64,000 bases of DNA from positions 62,001 to 126,000 of the forward strand of contig UESW01004555.1 in NCBI GenBank assembly GCA_900491605.1, read 5' to 3'. The notes under the pieces were generated by a model. The model was given only the letters and a program-made list of their open reading frames with translations, ran no database searches and was not told where the DNA came from. Both the position numbers and the translations under genes were made by a program. Positions 9,632-20,297 of this stretch are shown here, one piece after another (positions within the stretch are counted from its first letter, which is position 1; every line of letters begins with the position of its first letter). The stretch is from Calamus simplicifolius (taxonomy: Eukaryota > Streptophyta > Magnoliopsida > Arecales > Arecaceae).

Positions 9632-11290
9632 ATGGCAACACAAGTTGGATCATTTGCTGAAGGTCATTCTACGAATAGACCTCCACTGTTTAATGGTTCA
9701 AATTATTCTTATTGGAAAGCAAGAATGAGGATATTCATTCAAGCCTCTGATTATGAATTATGGGGTGTTATAATTAATGGACCTAGTACACCCACACATG
9801 TTATTGATGGCACTATTGTTCCTAAGCCCGAAAGGGACTGGAATGATAATGATAGGAAGATGACACAGCTCAATGCTAAGGCCATGAATGTCTTATATTA
9901 CTCTTTAGACGCTAATGAATTTAATAGAATCTCTACTTGTAATTCCATAAAGGAGATTTGGGATAGACTAGAGGTTACCCATGAGGGTACCAACCAAGTA
10001 AAAGAATTTAAAATTAATATTCTTGTTCATAAATATGAGTTGTTTAGCATGGAACAATCTGAAACCATTGCATGCATGTACATTAGATTTACAGATATTG
10101 TAAATGATTTGAAAAGTCTTGGTAAGACATATACTAACTCAGAACTTGTTCGAAAAATTCTTAGGTCATTACCAAGATCATGGGAAGCAAAAATGACAGC
10201 AATCCAAGAAGCAAAGGACCTCAACACTTTACCCTTAGAGGAGCTTCTAGGATCACTTATGATCCATGAGCTGACTATGAGGCAGCATGTAGAGGAGGAC
10301 ACAAAGAAGAAGAAAGTGATTGCCCTCAAAGCTGCAAAAGAAGAAGAGAGCAGCAGTGATAATGATGATGATGATGAAGAGACTGCTCTCTTAGCTAAGA
10401 AATTTAAAAGATTCATGAGAAGAAAGAAACCCTTCCACAAGAAGAAATTTGGAACAAAGTGGGAAGGAGAAAAGGATAAGAACAAGGACAAGGACAAAGA
10501 AAAAGAGAAAGACCCCTTGACTTGTTATGAGTGTAATAAACCAGAACACTTTAGGAATGAATGTCCTAAATTGAAGAAAGCCTACAAAAAGAAAAAGAAG
10601 GCTTATGTGGCGACTTGGAGTGACAGCGAGGAATCTTCTTCCGAAGAAGAAGAACAAAAGAAAGTTGCAAACGTATGTTTTATGGCAGACGACAACGATG
10701 AGGTAAGTTCTGACAATCCTTGCGATGAATTTGCTTTTGATGAACTATTTGATGCTTTTAATGAACTTGTTGGGGATTTCAAGGTTTTGAAAAAGAAATA
10801 CAAGATTTTGAAAAATGAAAATTTAACTTTCATTGAAGAAAAGGAAAATCTTAATAATGTAGTTAAGAAACTTAAAACTGAAAATGAAATTTTGGTAAAA
10901 GAGAAAGAATTAATTACCAATGAAAATAATAATCTAAGGAAAGAGGTTGAAAAATATAAGAACATAGTTGATAAGTTTACATTAAGCTCAACTAAATTAG
11001 ACATGTTATTAAATAGTCAAAAAGCAGTTTTTGACAAAGCCGGATTAGGGTATAACACTTTAAGAAAACAAAAATCACTGAAAAATATTTTTGTGCGTGC
11101 TGGCCAAAGTAATTTTACATGCTTTAAATGTAATCAAAAAGGACATAAATCTTATGAATGTAAAATTCTGAAACCTAATAAAAACTTAAATGTTAAAGGG
11201 AAGAAAATATGGGTTCCGAAAGGAACAATTTTTGTTGCTACTAACCATGAAGGACCCAAGAAAGCTTGGGTACCTAAACATAAAGTTTGA
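9632..11290 (+). CDS. gag: Sirevirus Gag (552 aa)
   Basis: Intact frame from an ATG 48 bp after the PBS. Residues ~15-220 match copia Gag: GSNYSYWKARMRIFIQA near the start, then IKEIWDRLEVTHEG, then LPRSWEAKMTAIQEAKDL. Next come acidic and lysine-rich stretches and a first CCHC knuckle (CYECNKPEHFRNEC, residues ~298-311). An acidic region and a long Lys/Glu coiled-coil-like segment (~385-465) follow, then a second knuckle (CFKCNQKGHKSYEC). A long Gag with an extended coiled-coil C-terminus is usual in Sireviruses. Pol follows in another frame. Confidence 0.92.
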   Translation: MATQVGSFAEGHSTNRPPLFNGSNYSYWKARMRIFIQASDYELWGVIINGPSTPTHVIDGTIVPKPERDWNDNDRKMTQLNAKAMNVLYYSLDANEFNRISTCNSIKEIWDRLEVTHEGTNQVKEFKINILVHKYELFSMEQSETIACMYIRFTDIVNDLKSLGKTYTNSELVRKILRSLPRSWEAKMTAIQEAKDLNTLPLEELLGSLMIHELTMRQHVEEDTKKKKVIALKAAKEEESSSDNDDDDEETALLAKKFKRFMRRKKPFHKKKFGTKWEGEKDKNKDKDKEKEKDPLTCYECNKPEHFRNECPKLKKAYKKKKKAYVATWSDSEESSSEEEEQKKVANVCFMADDNDEVSSDNPCDEFAFDELFDAFNELVGDFKVLKKKYKILKNENLTFIEEKENLNNVVKKLKTENEILVKEKELITNENNNLRKEVEKYKNIVDKFTLSSTKLDMLLNSQKAVFDKAGLGYNTLRKQKSLKNIFVRAGQSNFTCFKCNQKGHKSYECKILKPNKNLNVKGKKIWVPKGTIFVATNHEGPKKAWVPKHKV

Positions 11291-11733
11291 TATCATTGCA
11301 GGAATGTCTTGTGGCCAAGAGATCAAAGAGAAAGTGGTATCTTGATAGTGGCTGCTCAAGACATATGACGGGTGACAAAGAAGAATTCATCACCCTTGAA
11401 GAAAAGAAAGGAGGAGTTGTTACATTTGGCGACAATGGCAAAGGCCAAATCTTGGGGTTTGGTAACATTCAAATAACTCCCTCCACATATATTAAAAATG
11501 TACTTTATGTTGATGGTTTAAAGCATAATCTAATTAGTATAAGCCAATTATGTGACAAAGGTTTTAAAGTATCATTTGAATCTTCTATGTGCACAGTAGC
11601 TAATAACATTGATAATAGCATTGTTTTTATTGGAAATAGAAATGGCAATGTATACTTGATTGACTTAGACAATTTGTCTACTAACAATCATTGCTTAGTT
11701 GCTAATAATGCTAATATGAATGAGATTGGTTAG
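11291..11733 (+). pseudogene. Sirevirus protease and pre-integrase region, ends at an in-frame TAG
   Basis: Contains WYLDSGCSRHMTGD, the D-S-G-C/A-S active site of the copia aspartic protease, then VTFGDNGKGQILG and VLYVDGLKHNLISISQLCD, the standard pre-integrase lead-in. It uses a different frame from gag. The in-frame TAG at 11731-11733 sits immediately before the LWHRRLGHA block of the next segment, so a single substitution splits pol here. Confidence 0.88.
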
Positions 11734-13464
11734 TTGTGGCATCGAAGATTAGGACATGCAAGCACACACCTAATTTCAAAACTAATTAGAATGGATTTAG
11801 TAAAAGGTTTACCTAAAATAGATTTTGAAAATAACAAAATATGTGATGCATGTCAGTTTGGAAAACAAACAAGAAGTTCTTTTAAATCTAAAAATGTTGT
11901 TTCAACTTCTAGGCCATTAGAGCTACTTCACATGGACCTTTTTGGACCAACTAGAACCACAAGTCTAGGAGGAAAGAAATATGGTCTTGTGATAGTAGAT
12001 TGTTACTCTAGATTCACTTGGGTAATGTTTTTAGCTCACAAAGATGAGACTTTCTCGATATTCCTGAAATTCTTCAAGAAAGTAACAAATGAGAAAAACA
12101 CTACCATAGTGTCTCTAAGAAGTGATCATGGAACTGAATTTGAAAATCACTTATTTGAAAGTTTTTGCAATGAAAATGGTATTAATCATAACTTTTCTGC
12201 ATCAAGAACCCCTCAACAAAATGGAGTAGTTGAAAGAAAAAATAGGACTTTAGAAGACATGGCCCGTACCATGCTATGTGAAAGTAAACTCCCGAAATAC
12301 TTTTGGGCGGAAGCTATTAACACAGCATGTTACATCCTAAATAGAGCCTTAATCAGACCTATTTTAAAGAAAACACCTTATGAATTATGGCATGATAGAA
12401 AACCCAACATTAAATATTTTCATGCATTTGGTTATAAATGTTTTGTTCACAATAATGGTAAAAACAATTTAGGCAAATTTGATGCTAAATCTGATGAAGG
12501 AATATTCTTAGGATACTCTACAACTAGTAAAGCATATAGAGTATTTAACAAGAAAACTTTAGTTGTTGAAGAATCCATTCATGTAGTGTTTGATGAATCT
12601 TTAGCAACTTGTTCCGAAAAATTTGATGATGAAGAAGATACAAACTTAATTGAGAAAGATCTTGAAAAATTAAATATTGATGTATCTTTAGATCATGAGC
12701 AAGAAGCTAAAGATAATGATTCACCTAAGGATGATGATACTGACACTAATCATAATGATGTAGATCTACCTAGGGATTGGAGATATGCTTATAGTCATCC
12801 TAAGGAATTGATTATAGGTGATCCGTCTCAAGGAATAAGAACTAGATCATCTATGAGAAACATTAGTAATCATCTTGCATTTGTATCACAAATTGAACCA
12901 AAAACTATTGAAGAAGCTGAAAAAGATAATAATTGGATGTTAGCAATGCAAGAAGAATTAAATCAATTTACCAGAAATAATGTATGGACTTTAGTAGAAA
13001 GACCTAAAAATCATTCTGTTATAGGATCAAAATGGATATTTAGAAATAAACTAGATGAGAATGACATAGTAATTAGAAACAAAGCTAGATTAGTTGCAAA
13101 AGGATATAATCAAGAAGAAGGTATTGATTTTGATGAAACCTTTGCACCAGTAGCTAGATTAGAAGCCATTAGACTATTACTTGCATTTGCATGTCACATG
13201 AATTTTAACTTATTTCAAATGGATATAAAAAGTGCTTTTCTAAATGGATTTATAAATAAAGAAGTATATGTAGAACAACCACCAGGTTTTGAAGATCATG
13301 AATTTTCAAATCACGTTTTTAAATTGCACAAAGCTTTATATGGTTTGAAACAAGCACCTAGAGCTTGGTATGATAGATTAAGTAAATTCTTAATTGAAAA
13401 CAATTTTGAAAGAGGAAATGTAGATAAAACATTATTTTTGAAAAGAAAAGTAAAGATTTATTAG
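11734..13464 (+). pseudogene. Sirevirus integrase and reverse transcriptase N-terminal part
   Basis: Starts at the GAG-pre-integrase block WHRRLGHAS and its C-x2-C (CDACQFGK). The integrase core follows, with HMDLFGP, SDHGTEFEN and GVVERKNRTLEDMAR supplying the D-D-E residues, then TPYELW. After an acidic linker RT begins (WMLAMQEELNQF, RLVAKGYNQEEGIDFDETFAPVARLE-type blocks, DIKSAFLNG, LYGLKQAPRAWY). A single-base shift near 13440-13450 ends the frame just before the catalytic Y-V-D-D block, which continues in another frame. Confidence 0.9.
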
Positions 13465-14417
13465 TAGTTCAAATATATGTTGATAATATTATTTTTGGTG
13501 CTACTAACAATCTTCTATGTCAAGAGTTTGCTAAGTTGATTCAGGGCGAATTTGAAATGAGCATGATGGGAGAACTCAACTTCTTCCTTGGACTCCAAAT
13601 CAAACAAAGCAAAGAGGGAATCTTTATCAACCAAACAAAGTACACAAGAGAAATTCTAAAGAAGTTTGGTATGGAATCAATTAAACCCCTCGGGACACCA
13701 ATGAGTCCTTCATGCAAGCTGAACAAAGATGAAGAAGGTAAGAAGGTTGATCAAAAATATTATCGAGGTATAATCGGATCCCTACTTTACTTAACTGCAA
13801 GTAGACCAGACATAATGTTTGCTGTTTGCTTATGTGCTAGATTTCAGTCTGAACCTAAAGAATCACACTTAATTGCTGTTAAAAGAATACTAAGATACTT
13901 AAGTGGAACAAAAAATAGGTTTATGGTATTCTAGAGACTCAACATTGAACTTAATTGCATACACTGATTCTGATTATGCTGGATGTAAGTTAGATAGAAA
14001 AAGCACAAGTGGTGCATGCCAATTCTTAGGAAGTAACTTAATCTCATGGTTTAGCAAAAAGCAAAATTCAGTTGCATTATCAACTACTGAAGCTGAATAT
14101 GTAGCAGCTGAAGTTGCTGTGCTCAAATCCTATGGATTAAGCAACAACTTGAAGACTATGGTATCACTCTTGATAAAACACCTATAAGATGTGATAATAC
14201 AAGTGTAATTAATCTAACTAAAAATCCAATTCAATTCTAGAACCAAACATATAGAAATTAGATATCATTTTATAAGAGAACATGTTGCAAATAATGAAAT
14301 ATGTCTTGATTATGTTAATACTGAAGAAAATTAGCTGATATATTTACAAAACCCTTGAGTGAAGAAAGATTCTGTTATCTTAGAGGAGAGTTAGGGATTT
14401 GTGATCCATTAGAATGA
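13465..14417 (+). pseudogene. Sirevirus RT C-terminus and RNase H, frameshifted several times
   Basis: The first part reads YVDNIIFGATN (catalytic Y-V-D-D changed to Y-V-D-N), MSMMGELNFFLGLQIKQ and LYLTASRPDIMFAV. A shift near 13915-13930 moves to the RNase H frame with LIAYTDSDYAGCK and ALSTTEAEYVAAE. Further shifts after 14120 leave recognisable NTSVI, RTKHIEIRYHFIREHV and LADIFTKPL-type blocks in different frames up to about 14417. The changed catalytic residue and multiple shifts mean this copy cannot make active RT by itself. Confidence 0.85.
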
Positions 14418-14894
14418 ATTTGAAACCCCTAAGGAAAGTTTATCTAAGATTCTTTCAAATCCTTGATCTTTAAGAAATCTTGTCTAGAATTCATATCTAA
14501 TTGATCTATTAAATTCCAATGATCATTTTATCAATTTTTAAGATCATTATCCGGACACATTTCAGATTTTTGAAACTTTATATTTTTTGCTCTGAAATGG
14601 TCTCGGAGCCGACTCGGTGAGTATCGGAGTCGACTCCAGGTTTCTACTGAAACTCTCGAGTCGACCCCTTCTCTGCGCGAGTTGACTCCACTTCGGGATA
14701 GTTTTCTGTGACTGTCCGGAGTCGACCCCTCGCTTTGCGGGAGCCGACTCGAAGTGGTCCCAGGTCGATTTATCTAGGGCAGAGTCGACTCACCGTTCAT
14801 TTCTAATGTCTCAATCTCTCCAAATACTCTCTCCAAAATATTTCCTGACCTTCCAAATCCTCAAAAATCCCTAATTAACCCTTCCCATAGATCA
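14418..14894 (+). other. Pol to env-like spacer of the Sirevirus with GTCGAC palindromes
   Basis: Non-coding. From 14606 to 14787 there are about seven copies of GAGTCGACTC/GAGTCGACCC/GAGCCGACTC, the same word that fills U3. This lies just upstream of the env-like ORF, where a promoter or splice acceptor for a subgenomic RNA would be expected. Confidence 0.6.
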
Positions 14895-16258
14895 ATGGCC
14901 CCTAAAACTCGAGGATCTAACCTTGGTGCGGCCGGAGTAAAGAGGAAGAGAGCGGTGAGGAAGACCGTGAGGCGTCCTGTTCGTGAGCCTTCACCAAGCA
15001 CGGATTCAACCTCATCCTCCTCGACCCCTAATGCTTCTCCATCTACGGCTCCATCACAGGTAGATAGACTTGCTGATAGGGTGATAACTACGGGGAGAAA
15101 GTAGATTTTGAATTGTTTGAAGCTGAGGGATTTATTGTGGGAAGGCAGTTGATTGAGATGGGTTGGGAAAAGATTTGCTCTTTAGATTGTCCTACATACC
15201 CTGCCCTTGTCAAGGAATTTTATAAGAATCTATCTAGAGGAGATAATGGACTTGTAAGCATTGTGAGAGGAAATAGGATTTTAGTGACAGTGGATTTGCT
15301 TTCTAGATTATTGAATCTTCCAATGTCAGGAACATCCACATTTACTTCTGAAGACCGAAGCCCAGCTCTTTCTAGACTACTTAACAGGGAGATTGTCGGT
15401 TTTGAGGAAGTTTTTGCCAATCAGTTATCCTTAGAATTGAGACTTCTTCACAACATCTGTAGTAGAATCCTTTTCCCCAAGATTGGGAGGTTTGATTATG
15501 TGTCAGAAAGAGATATTTTTGTCATGGATGCAATTGTAACGGGTAAACCCATTAACCTTCCTAGTATGATTTTATGGTATATTGCCGATTGTGGAGGTAA
15601 GAGAAAATCAAGCTTGCCTTACGGCATGATTCTTACCAAAATATTCCAGAGCCAGGGGATTGTCATTTCAGATAGTGAGCCTATGAGGAACTTAAGACAC
15701 ACAGATTTTTACAGTTTGGCCACTATACAAAGAATGGGTTTTGTTAAGAGAAATGGGAGATGGGAAAGGAAGGGATTGATGGATGATAGAGCTGTGGATA
15801 CTGAGGCACCGGGACCATCAGTTAGACATTCTTCGCCTGTTCCACCGAGCTCACCTATTCCTGCTCCTGCCCCTACCCCTGCTCCGTTATTTGATCAAGC
15901 ATCATCTTCATCTGTTGGCTTCACAGAACTTCAGTTAAGGCAGCTTAAAGGCCTTCTTGATGATCAGTCAGATAAGTTAAAATCAGAGTTTGAAAACAAG
16001 TTTATGAATCTCAAGGAAACTCTTTACTCTTTGGATGACCGAATCACCAAGATAGAATCAACCATTAGCAATTCATCTAAGTCTTTAAGTGGAGACCTCA
16101 AGAACATATTTGAAGAACTTAAAGACGTCTGCGGAGATGGTAAAACATATTCTAAATGCAATGCTGAACTCCAAGATAAAATTTTGACTGCTTGCACCTT
16201 TGTTGATGAGAAACTGAAGGACTATGTGAAGATACAAACAGATGGAATAAAAATATAA
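14895..16258 (+). pseudogene. Sirevirus env-like third ORF, one frameshift
   Basis: From the ATG at 14895 the protein opens with a basic, Ser/Pro/Thr-rich tail (KRKRAVRKTVRRPVR, a likely nuclear-localisation-type patch). A one-base shift near 15095-15105 leads into the second frame, which holds a plant-transposon-associated domain (FEAEGFIVGRQLIEMGW, SIVRGNRILVTVDLLSRLLN, AIVTGKPINLPSMI, SLPYGMILTKIFQSQG). A Pro/Ser-rich linker follows, then a C-terminal coiled coil (residues rich in Leu/Lys/Glu, about 15930-16120). This matches the extra ORF downstream of pol in Sireviruses, often called env-like from its position and coiled coils. I see no convincing signal peptide or membrane segment, so envelope function is doubtful. 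Confidence 0.8.
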
Positions 16259-16780
16259 TAGATCATTTGACTAGGATTGTTAGGACTCACTTTTGATGTA
16301 TTAGATACTTAGTCCTTACAATGTAATGAAGTTTATATTGTGTTTTGATGTAATGAAAAGTCTATTTTGTATTGTCAATGTAATCTGAGTCTTAGTGTAT
16401 TTCTTCCTTTTATCAATGAATGAATGATTTTGTTAAATCAAATCTTGAATGAATGAATGAATGACTATGTTTGATGCATCTCTACCTTTTGTTGATAACA
16501 AAAAAGGGGGAGAGTTTTATAGTTTTACAGTTTTATAACAGTATATGGTTTTATAACTGTATATGCATATGGGAGAAATGGAGAAATTAATTAATCAAAT
16601 GATATTAAAATGATTGAATGAATGAAATAAAAAATTGGATGAATGGGATATTTATTTGAGTTTAATAGGGGGAGCTACCTCATTCAGGGGGAGCCTAAGC
16701 CTAACTATGAAAATAAAATAAATTCTCTAATCAATCATGCATAAACTCAATGTTTTTGTCATCATCAAAAATGGGAAGAT
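16259..16780 (+). other. 3' untranslated region with repeated polypurine tracts
   Basis: Non-coding, with a GAATGAATGAATGA microsatellite near 16445. Purine tracts occur at about 16500-16513 (AAAAAAGGGGGAG), 16666-16675 (AATAGGGGGAGC) and 16686-16693 (CAGGGGGAG), and an LTR-adjacent one at 16769-16780 (AAAATGGGAAGA). Multiple PPT copies before the 3' LTR are a reported feature of Sireviruses. Confidence 0.8.
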
Positions 16781-18448
16781 TGTTGGGGAGATTGTTGAGA
16801 ATTTGTTGCCCCAATCTTATTGATTTTGATGATTACCAAAAGCCATGAGTATATTAAAAGATGCAATGAGTTTATGAATTTATTTAGAACAATGGATGAG
16901 AATGTTAAAGTATAACTTTAATCAATTTGAAAGTAACTTCAAGCTCCTTGTTTAAGCTTTCAAAAGAAATTTTATACTTCATATGATACTCAATGAGTTT
17001 TTGGAACATTTCTTGAATTGATTTCTAATGACAATTTTATTATATTCAAGTCAAAAATTTGATTTAAAATTGATCTGGAACGAATTTCAAGTCAATCAGA
17101 AAATTCTCTGATTTTTGATATGTTCCGGAGTCGACTCTAGAGTTTCAGAGTCGACTCCACTCAGAATACAGAAATGATTGTCTGTCTCGAGTTGACCCAT
17201 GTGATTTCTCGAGTCGACCCTCAATTCTGTCGAGCCGACTCCATGACTGTGTGAGTCGACTCCGCTCAGACACCAGAGGTGTGTTTTTCTGAGCATTTCG
17301 CGAGTCGACCCCCAACTTTTCATGAGTCGACCCTCGACTGTCAGGAGTCGACACTTTATTTTTGATGAGTCGACCCTTAGACTTTCTGAGTATTTCTATT
17401 TTTGGTATCTCGACTTCGAGCCGACTCGTGGAAAGCAGGAGTCGACTCCAGCAAATCTGGACGAGATTTTTTTGAATGCCAACTCAGCGTCAACGGTAAG
17501 ATTTTTAATTAACGGCTATTTTTCTTTGTTTCTAACGGCTATATTTTTGCAGAATCTATAAATAGAGAAGCCATTTTTAAATCAGACATACAAATAGAGA
17601 GATATTCACTTCAAAAGAAAAGAAGAGAAAAAAAAAAAAACAGAGCTTCATTTGAAAAAATCCGAGATTCAAAATTAAGTGAAAGAAAAAGAGTGAAATC
17701 AAAAGAAGCTCCTTCTGTGCTCAAGCTCAACAATCCAAGGAAGCTTCAGAAGAAAATCCAAGAGCTACTCAAGAGCATCTCAAGTGATTTTCAACACTCA
17801 AAGAAAAGAGGAAAAGCTCAAATCAACTCCAACGTACATTCCATGAAGAATCCGAGCTGAGGCCCGATTCTACACTTCAAAAGAGTTGAGGAAAAGAAAA
17901 AAAGAAGAAAAGCTCAAAAGCCAACCATCTGCAAATCAGGCTTTTCTAAACTTTATTCTTATATTTGTTTATCTGCTCATTGAGGAGCTTTGTAACTGAA
18001 AAACAATATTTCTATTCTTTGTGTCTAGTTCAATCTGGGGGATTGAACTAGTGGAGGTAGTCTTACCTCGGTACAAGCTTGGTAAAGCTTGGGTTAGGGT
18101 TTTTGTGCTGGTGAGCCCTTAAAAACCAGCTGGGTTCGTTGTGATCCCGAAAAAATAATAAGTTTGAGTTGTGAGCTTGTAAAACAACTCTGCTGTAATC
18201 AAGGAAATTATAGTGTGGACCCAAGTGAATCTTGGGAGTCGACGTAGGTGTTGGATACACCGAACCACTATAAAATCTTTATGTTTGCCGTGCTTTCATT
18301 GACTCTTTCTCTATCTCTATGTTATTTACTGCACTTTGAATTTACATTGCTACTGCCTTCATTCATCTTAAGCAAACTATTTTAAAAGGCTAATTTTTTA
18401 AAGAACCCAATTCAACCCCCCCCTCTTGGGTTGTCATCTGGGCCAACA
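16781..18448 (+). repeat. Sirevirus 3' LTR
   Basis: TGTTGGGGAG to GGGCCAACA, colinear with 7901-9570. TATAAATAG lies at 17557-17565. The flanking TAATT at 18449-18453 completes the target duplication. Confidence 0.95.
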
Positions 18449-19671
18449 TAATTGGAAGATTTTCCTGCGCCATCATCGACCTAACCATGTCTAGTAAAGT
18501 CCTATTTTGATGCTCGGCAACACCATTCTATTGCAGTGTCCCATGAATAGTAAGCTGCATGCGTATTCCTTTTTTCGCACAGAGCCGTTGGAATTGCTCA
18601 GATAGATATTCGCGACCTTTATCAGTTTGGAGAGTCTTCAAAGACCTCTCCTTCTGATTTTCTACCTCAACTAAAAATCATATGAAACAATCCAGCGCTT
18701 CATAGCAGTGGAATATCGGTACACATACCCAAATCATAAAAAATCATCTATAAATGTGAGAAATAGGAAGCGCCATGGCGCGCCCTGACACTCATGGGTT
18801 CACAGATATTAGAGTGAACTAGCTCCAACGGATGAGAGGCCCTAGTAGCCTTACCAAAAGGCTTTCTTGATGCCTTTCCTGCTTGACAAGACTCACACAC
18901 AGGTAGACTTATCTTGGTAAGAGGGCCTAATAGCCCTACTTTAGCCATTCGTGCCATCCTATCTTGGCCCACATGACCAAGTCTGAAATGCCAAAGAAAA
19001 CTATCATCACAGGCAGGATTAGAAGCACAAGAAAATAAGGAATAAGAAGCATACATTTCAACATCCAGTTTAAAGAACCCTTGTGACAAATATCCATAAA
19101 AGGACAAAATACCATCAAGATAGACTAACATATGGTCACCAGAAAAACTAAAAGTGTAACCAAGTGCCAACAGGGCAAGAACAGAACAAAGATTACACCG
19201 AATAATTAGGACATACAAAACGTCATGTAGGATCAACACATGTCCACCACGAAGCATAACACGATATGCTCCTACACCCAAAACCTGCTCATGCAGACCA
19301 TTCCCAAGTATGACAAACTGGATATCTCCTGGTATCCAATGAAAATCCACAAAACCAGCTCGATCTCGCACTATATGTTTGTTCGCTTCCGTATCTACAA
19401 TCCAATCAGGGAGTGTGTCAGCAACTAATGCATATGAATAAACATAAAGAGAGCTTAATATGGAGAATACCTTTTTTGGCTCAATGCAATCACGAGCAAA
19501 GTGGCATTTTGCTCCACAATTGTAGCACTTAATCTTTGTCACATTTCTCTTGCCCCCTCGACGTCCTCTTTTTGGTTTGGCCATAGTTTTTCCTTTATAT
19601 CCATGTGCACTCCTGTTACGTGCCTTTCCCTTCCTTTGGTTCTTGGGCCTCGAAGACCCATCAGTAACCAC
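18449..19671 (-). pseudogene. Copia-A Gag zinc knuckle, protease and integrase N-terminal part
   Basis: Minus strand. An Arg/Lys-rich stretch leads to CYNCGAKCHFARDC (CCHC), then DWIVDTEANKHIV, a protease site with D-T-E where D-S-G is expected. LYVLIIRCNLCSVL and WHFRLGHVGQDRMARMAK with CESCQAGK form the pre-integrase block. After a break near 18748 degraded core blocks continue (LQTDKGREYLS, GVAEHQNRTLLDMV), reaching 18449 where the Sirevirus was inserted. The changed protease site suggests long inactivity. Confidence 0.82.
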
Positions 19672-19698
19672 ATAGGCCGAAGGAAGGAAAGTCTCAAT

Positions 19699-20297
19699 TC
19701 ACTCAGCCTCTAGCTCAAGGTGACGAGCAATGTCCTCAAAAGTCTTAATGTGCTCACTACGAGTCATTAAGAGCTTCATCTGACTCCACTGAGGGTCAGG
19801 CAGTGAACGAATCACTTCTAGGACTTGTTGCTCATCAGTAAGGTCAACTCTAGCAGCCTTCATATCCCTAAACATGTTTCCCATCACACGAAGGTGGGTC
19901 GACATGGAATGATTGGGATCCTTGATATATTGTATGAATCTAAGGTTCAAGGTACATAGCCTTGTGGCCAAAGTTTGACCAAACCTGATCTTGATCGGTT
20001 CCCAATATCCTGAGTAGTCTAGCAATGCTCAAAGTTGACAATAAGATCATTGTGCATGCTGTTCAACATGGTAAAGCATGCACAATGATCTTTCTTTACC
20101 CAATTATCACAGGCTTTCCGATCAAGGCGATGTTGCTCAGTAGTGCCAGGCGCTGGTGGTGTCATACTAGTTGTCAGTATCTCCAAGACTTCTAATTCAT
20201 TCAGTAGGTATTGAATTTTTCTATGCCACATTTCATAGTTTTGTCCATCTGGCTTCTCACCTTTGTTGAGATCAGCTATCACAGATTTGGAGGCCAT
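19699..20297 (-). pseudogene. Copia-A Gag
   Basis: Starts at ATG 20297 (MASKSVIADLNKGEK) with DGQNYEMWHRKIQYLLNELE, CACFTMLNSMHNDLI and then, after a stop and frame change near 20020, FRDMKAARVDLTDEQQVLEV, IRSLPDPQWSQMK and EDIARHLELE. These match the copia Gag of the Tnt1-94-like elements frequent in monocot genomes. At least one frameshift and the stop at ~19696 break it. Confidence 0.85.

Larger units (their letters stand above)
7901..18448 (+). mobile_element. Complete Sirevirus-type Ty1/copia LTR retrotransposon (10.5 kb)
   Basis: The two LTRs (7901-9570 and 16781-18448) both start TGTTGG and end CCAACA. A perfect 5-bp duplication TAATT flanks the element (7896-7900 and 18449-18453). 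Between the LTRs are an initiator-Met-tRNA PBS, a long gag with two CCHC knuckles, a pol broken by at least one stop and three frameshifts, an extra env-like ORF after pol, and repeated polypurine tracts before the 3' LTR. Long LTRs, a long gag, an env-like ORF and multiple PPTs are known hallmarks of the Sirevirus (SIRE/Maximus) lineage. By eye the LTRs differ at a few dozen positions, so the insertion is neither fresh nor very old. It split Copia-A integrase. Confidence 0.92.
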
